A stretch of 8,510 nt of DNA from CAYJLB01 sp964370845. Lineage in GTDB: Bacteria; Bacillota; Clostridia; Oscillospirales; Ruminococcaceae. Below are positions 7,214-8,510 of the stretch, piece by piece; position 1 is the first letter of the stretch; each line of letters starts with the position of its first letter. Both the position numbers and the translations under genes were made by a program. The stretch covers positions 1 through 8,510 of the forward strand of contig CAYJLB010000077.1 of NCBI GenBank assembly GCA_964370845.1, read 5' to 3'. The notes beneath the pieces are model-generated. The model did no database searches. It was not told the DNA's origin and saw only the letters and a list, made by a program, of their open reading frames with translations.

Positions 7214-7752
7214 TTATTTTAGTTTCGGGTGGAGCTTCTAACGGTAAATCAGCTTTTGCTGAAAATTTAGCTGCAACTTTATCTGATAACCGTTATTATT
7301 TAGCAACAATGCGTTGTTTTGATAAAGAAGCTAAAGAAAAAAAGAATGTTCACATTAAAAAGCGTGAGGACAAAGATTTTATCACAATTGAACAGTATAA
7401 AAATATTGATAAAGTTGAAATTGAAAAAAATTCAGTAGTTTTGCTTGAATGTTTGCCAAACTTACTTGCAAATGAAAGCTATGAAGATGATGCTTTAGAA
7501 AAAGAAAATCCAAGAGATAAAATAATTTATGACATAAAAAATTTATCGGAAAAGTGCGAAAATTTAGTAGTTGTAACAAATGAAATTTTTAGCGACGGAA
7601 TTTTTTATGACGAGTTCACAACGAAATATATTTCCGATTTAGGGGCGATAAACGTTGCTTTAGCGGAAATTTCCCAAAGTGTAATTGAGGTAGTAGTTGG
7701 AATTCCAATTTACCACAAAGGAGAGAAAATATGCACGTTTTTAAGGCAATAA
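7210..7752 (+). CDS. cobU: Adenosylcobinamide kinase / adenosylcobinamide-phosphate guanylyltransferase
   Basis: The 180-residue product fits CobU, which phosphorylates adenosylcobinamide and then attaches GMP through a histidine intermediate. The P-loop is VSGGASNGKSAFAE (5-18), with N11 and S10 where GGARSGKS is usual. LATMRCFDKEAKEK (31-44) follows. His48 in VHIKKRED, with FITIE 57-61 downstream, lines up with the guanylylated histidine. LLECLPNLLANE (78-89) matches the D/E-C-x-x-x-L segment, VVTNEIFSDG (121-130) the VsNE-G segment, and VGIPIYHKG (163-171) the usual C-terminal GIP motif. The sequence is clearly diverged from the proteobacterial form but keeps the plan. The start overlaps the cobT stop as ATGA, with GGAG at 7195-7198, and the 3' end overlaps cobS by 22 bases. 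Confidence 0.88.
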   Translation: MIILVSGGASNGKSAFAENLAATLSDNRYYLATMRCFDKEAKEKKNVHIKKREDKDFITIEQYKNIDKVEIEKNSVVLLECLPNLLANESYEDDALEKENPRDKIIYDIKNLSEKCENLVVVTNEIFSDGIFYDEFTTKYISDLGAINVALAEISQSVIEVVVGIPIYHKGEKICTFLRQ

Positions 7753-8504
7753 TTGTAGCTTTTTCCATGTATTCAAAAATTCCTATGCCACAAATTAAGT
7801 GGAATGACAAAAATATGCGTTACTCCCTTTGTTTTTTTCCTTTAGTTGGAGTTGTAATCGGTGGATTGTTGATTTTATGGCACTTTCTGTGCGAACTTTT
7901 AGGGTTTAACACAATAATTTTTGCAGCTATAGCAACATTTATTCCTATTCTTGTGACAGGCGGAATTCATATGGACGGATTTTGTGACACTGTCGATGCA
8001 TTATCTTCTTATCAACCTACTCAAAAAAAACTTGAAATTATGAAAGACCCTACTTGCGGTGCCTTTGCAGTGATAAAAACAGTCTTGTATTTCATCATAA
8101 CTTTTGCACTTTACACTCAAGTTGACATTAATGGAATTTATATTATTTCAATTGGTTTTGTGTTAGAAAGGGCTTTAAGCGGTATGTCAATTGTTACCTT
8201 TAAAAAGGCAACTGGTTCGGGGCTTGCATCAACTTTTTCCTCCAATGCAAACAAGGTAAAGGTCGCTATTACCCTTATTATTTATGCATTAATTTGCGGA
8301 GTTTCTATGTCTTATATTGATGTCAAAACGGGATTGTTTGCTATAGTTTTTGCTTTAATTGCTTTTATATATAACAAAATAATTGCTTACAAAAATTTCG
8401 GAGGAATTACTGGGGACGTTGCTGGATATTTCTTACAAATATGTGAAATTTTTATTCTCGCTTCAACAATAATTTCAAAAGGAGTGGTCATATTATGGAA
8501 TTAA
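7731..8504 (+). CDS. cobS: Adenosylcobinamide-GDP ribazoletransferase (cobalamin synthase)
   Basis: The 257-residue product is the membrane enzyme that joins adenosylcobinamide-GDP to alpha-ribazole (phosphate), completing the nucleotide loop. The N-terminus AFSMYSKIPMP (10-20) and FFPLVGVVIGG (35-45) are family-typical. TGGIHMDGFCDTVDAL (76-91) holds the conserved acidic residues D82, D86 and D89, and LEIMKDPTCGAFAV (101-114) and GGITGDVAGYFLQICE (224-239) are further signatures. Hydrophobic stretches near 34-52, 59-77, 113-130, 134-152, 176-196, 200-218 and 231-248 suggest about six or seven membrane spans. The start has AAAGGAG at 7717-7723, seven bases away, inside cobU, so translation is probably coupled. 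It receives substrates from CobU and CobT, encoded just before it. Confidence 0.96.
   Translation: MHVFKAIIVAFSMYSKIPMPQIKWNDKNMRYSLCFFPLVGVVIGGLLILWHFLCELLGFNTIIFAAIATFIPILVTGGIHMDGFCDTVDALSSYQPTQKKLEIMKDPTCGAFAVIKTVLYFIITFALYTQVDINGIYIISIGFVLERALSGMSIVTFKKATGSGLASTFSSNANKVKVAITLIIYALICGVSMSYIDVKTGLFAIVFALIAFIYNKIIAYKNFGGITGDVAGYFLQICEIFILASTIISKGVVILWN
8477..8484 (+). promoter_or_regulatory. Ribosome binding site of the next gene
   Basis: AAAAGGAG inside the end of cobS stands 10 bases before an ATG at 8495. It is as strong as the other sites in the window and supports a real gene starting there. Confidence 0.6.
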
Positions 8505-8510
8505 TCATCG
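8495..8510 (+). CDS. Start of a further gene, cut by the window edge
   Basis: The ATG at 8495 follows a good ribosome binding site and overlaps the cobS stop by 10 bases, the same tight arrangement as its neighbours. Only five complete codons are visible (MELII). That opening resembles the beta strand that starts histidine phosphatases such as CobC, the alpha-ribazole phosphatase that often follows cobS, but five residues also fit many P-loop or Rossmann proteins. The CobC reading is inference from position only. Confidence 0.5.

Overview
The window is one dense, unidirectional run of tetrapyrrole genes on the + strand. It goes from the late part of uroporphyrinogen III synthesis straight into anaerobic-type (cobalt-early) cobalamin synthesis and the nucleotide-loop steps. 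The DNA is AT-rich and all starts have purine-rich AGGAG-like ribosome binding sites. The hem gene order, the CbiE-CbiT fusion, short CbiX and short clostridial-looking CobU and CobT variants suggest an anaerobic low-GC Firmicute (Clostridia or a related uncultured lineage). The species cannot be named from the sequence.

Layout. Bases 2-337 are the 3' end of hemD. hemB (351-1331) and hemL (1332-2591) follow. The cobalamin block is cbiX (2607-2963), cbiET (2985-4178), cbiA (4185-5534), cbiC (5528-6148), cobT (6173-7213), cobU (7210-7752) and cobS (7731-8504). A further gene begins at 8495 and leaves the window after five codons. The largest gap between genes is 24 bases, and four junctions overlap (7, 4, 22 and 10 bases). 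There is no room for a riboswitch, and I see no terminator or convincing promoter. The whole window therefore looks like the inside of one operon whose control region lies upstream.

How the genes work together. HemL makes 5-aminolevulinate from glutamate-1-semialdehyde. HemB condenses two of these into porphobilinogen. HemD closes the ring to uroporphyrinogen III. CbiX inserts cobalt into sirohydrochlorin. CbiET methylates C5 and C15 and decarboxylates the ring, CbiC moves a methyl group to give cobyrinate, and CbiA amidates the a and c side chains. CobU activates adenosylcobinamide, CobT activates the lower-ligand base, and CobS joins the two. The other corrin-ring genes (cbiL, cbiF, cbiG, cbiH, cbiJ, cbiD) and cbiP/cbiB are not in the window and must be elsewhere if the pathway is complete.

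Assessment. The region looks like well-known metabolism in an unusually compact order. I did not find a new defence, mobile or regulatory system. The points worth checking are sequence variants at conserved motifs, the merger of hem and cob genes, non-ATG starts, and the unknown neighbours at both edges.
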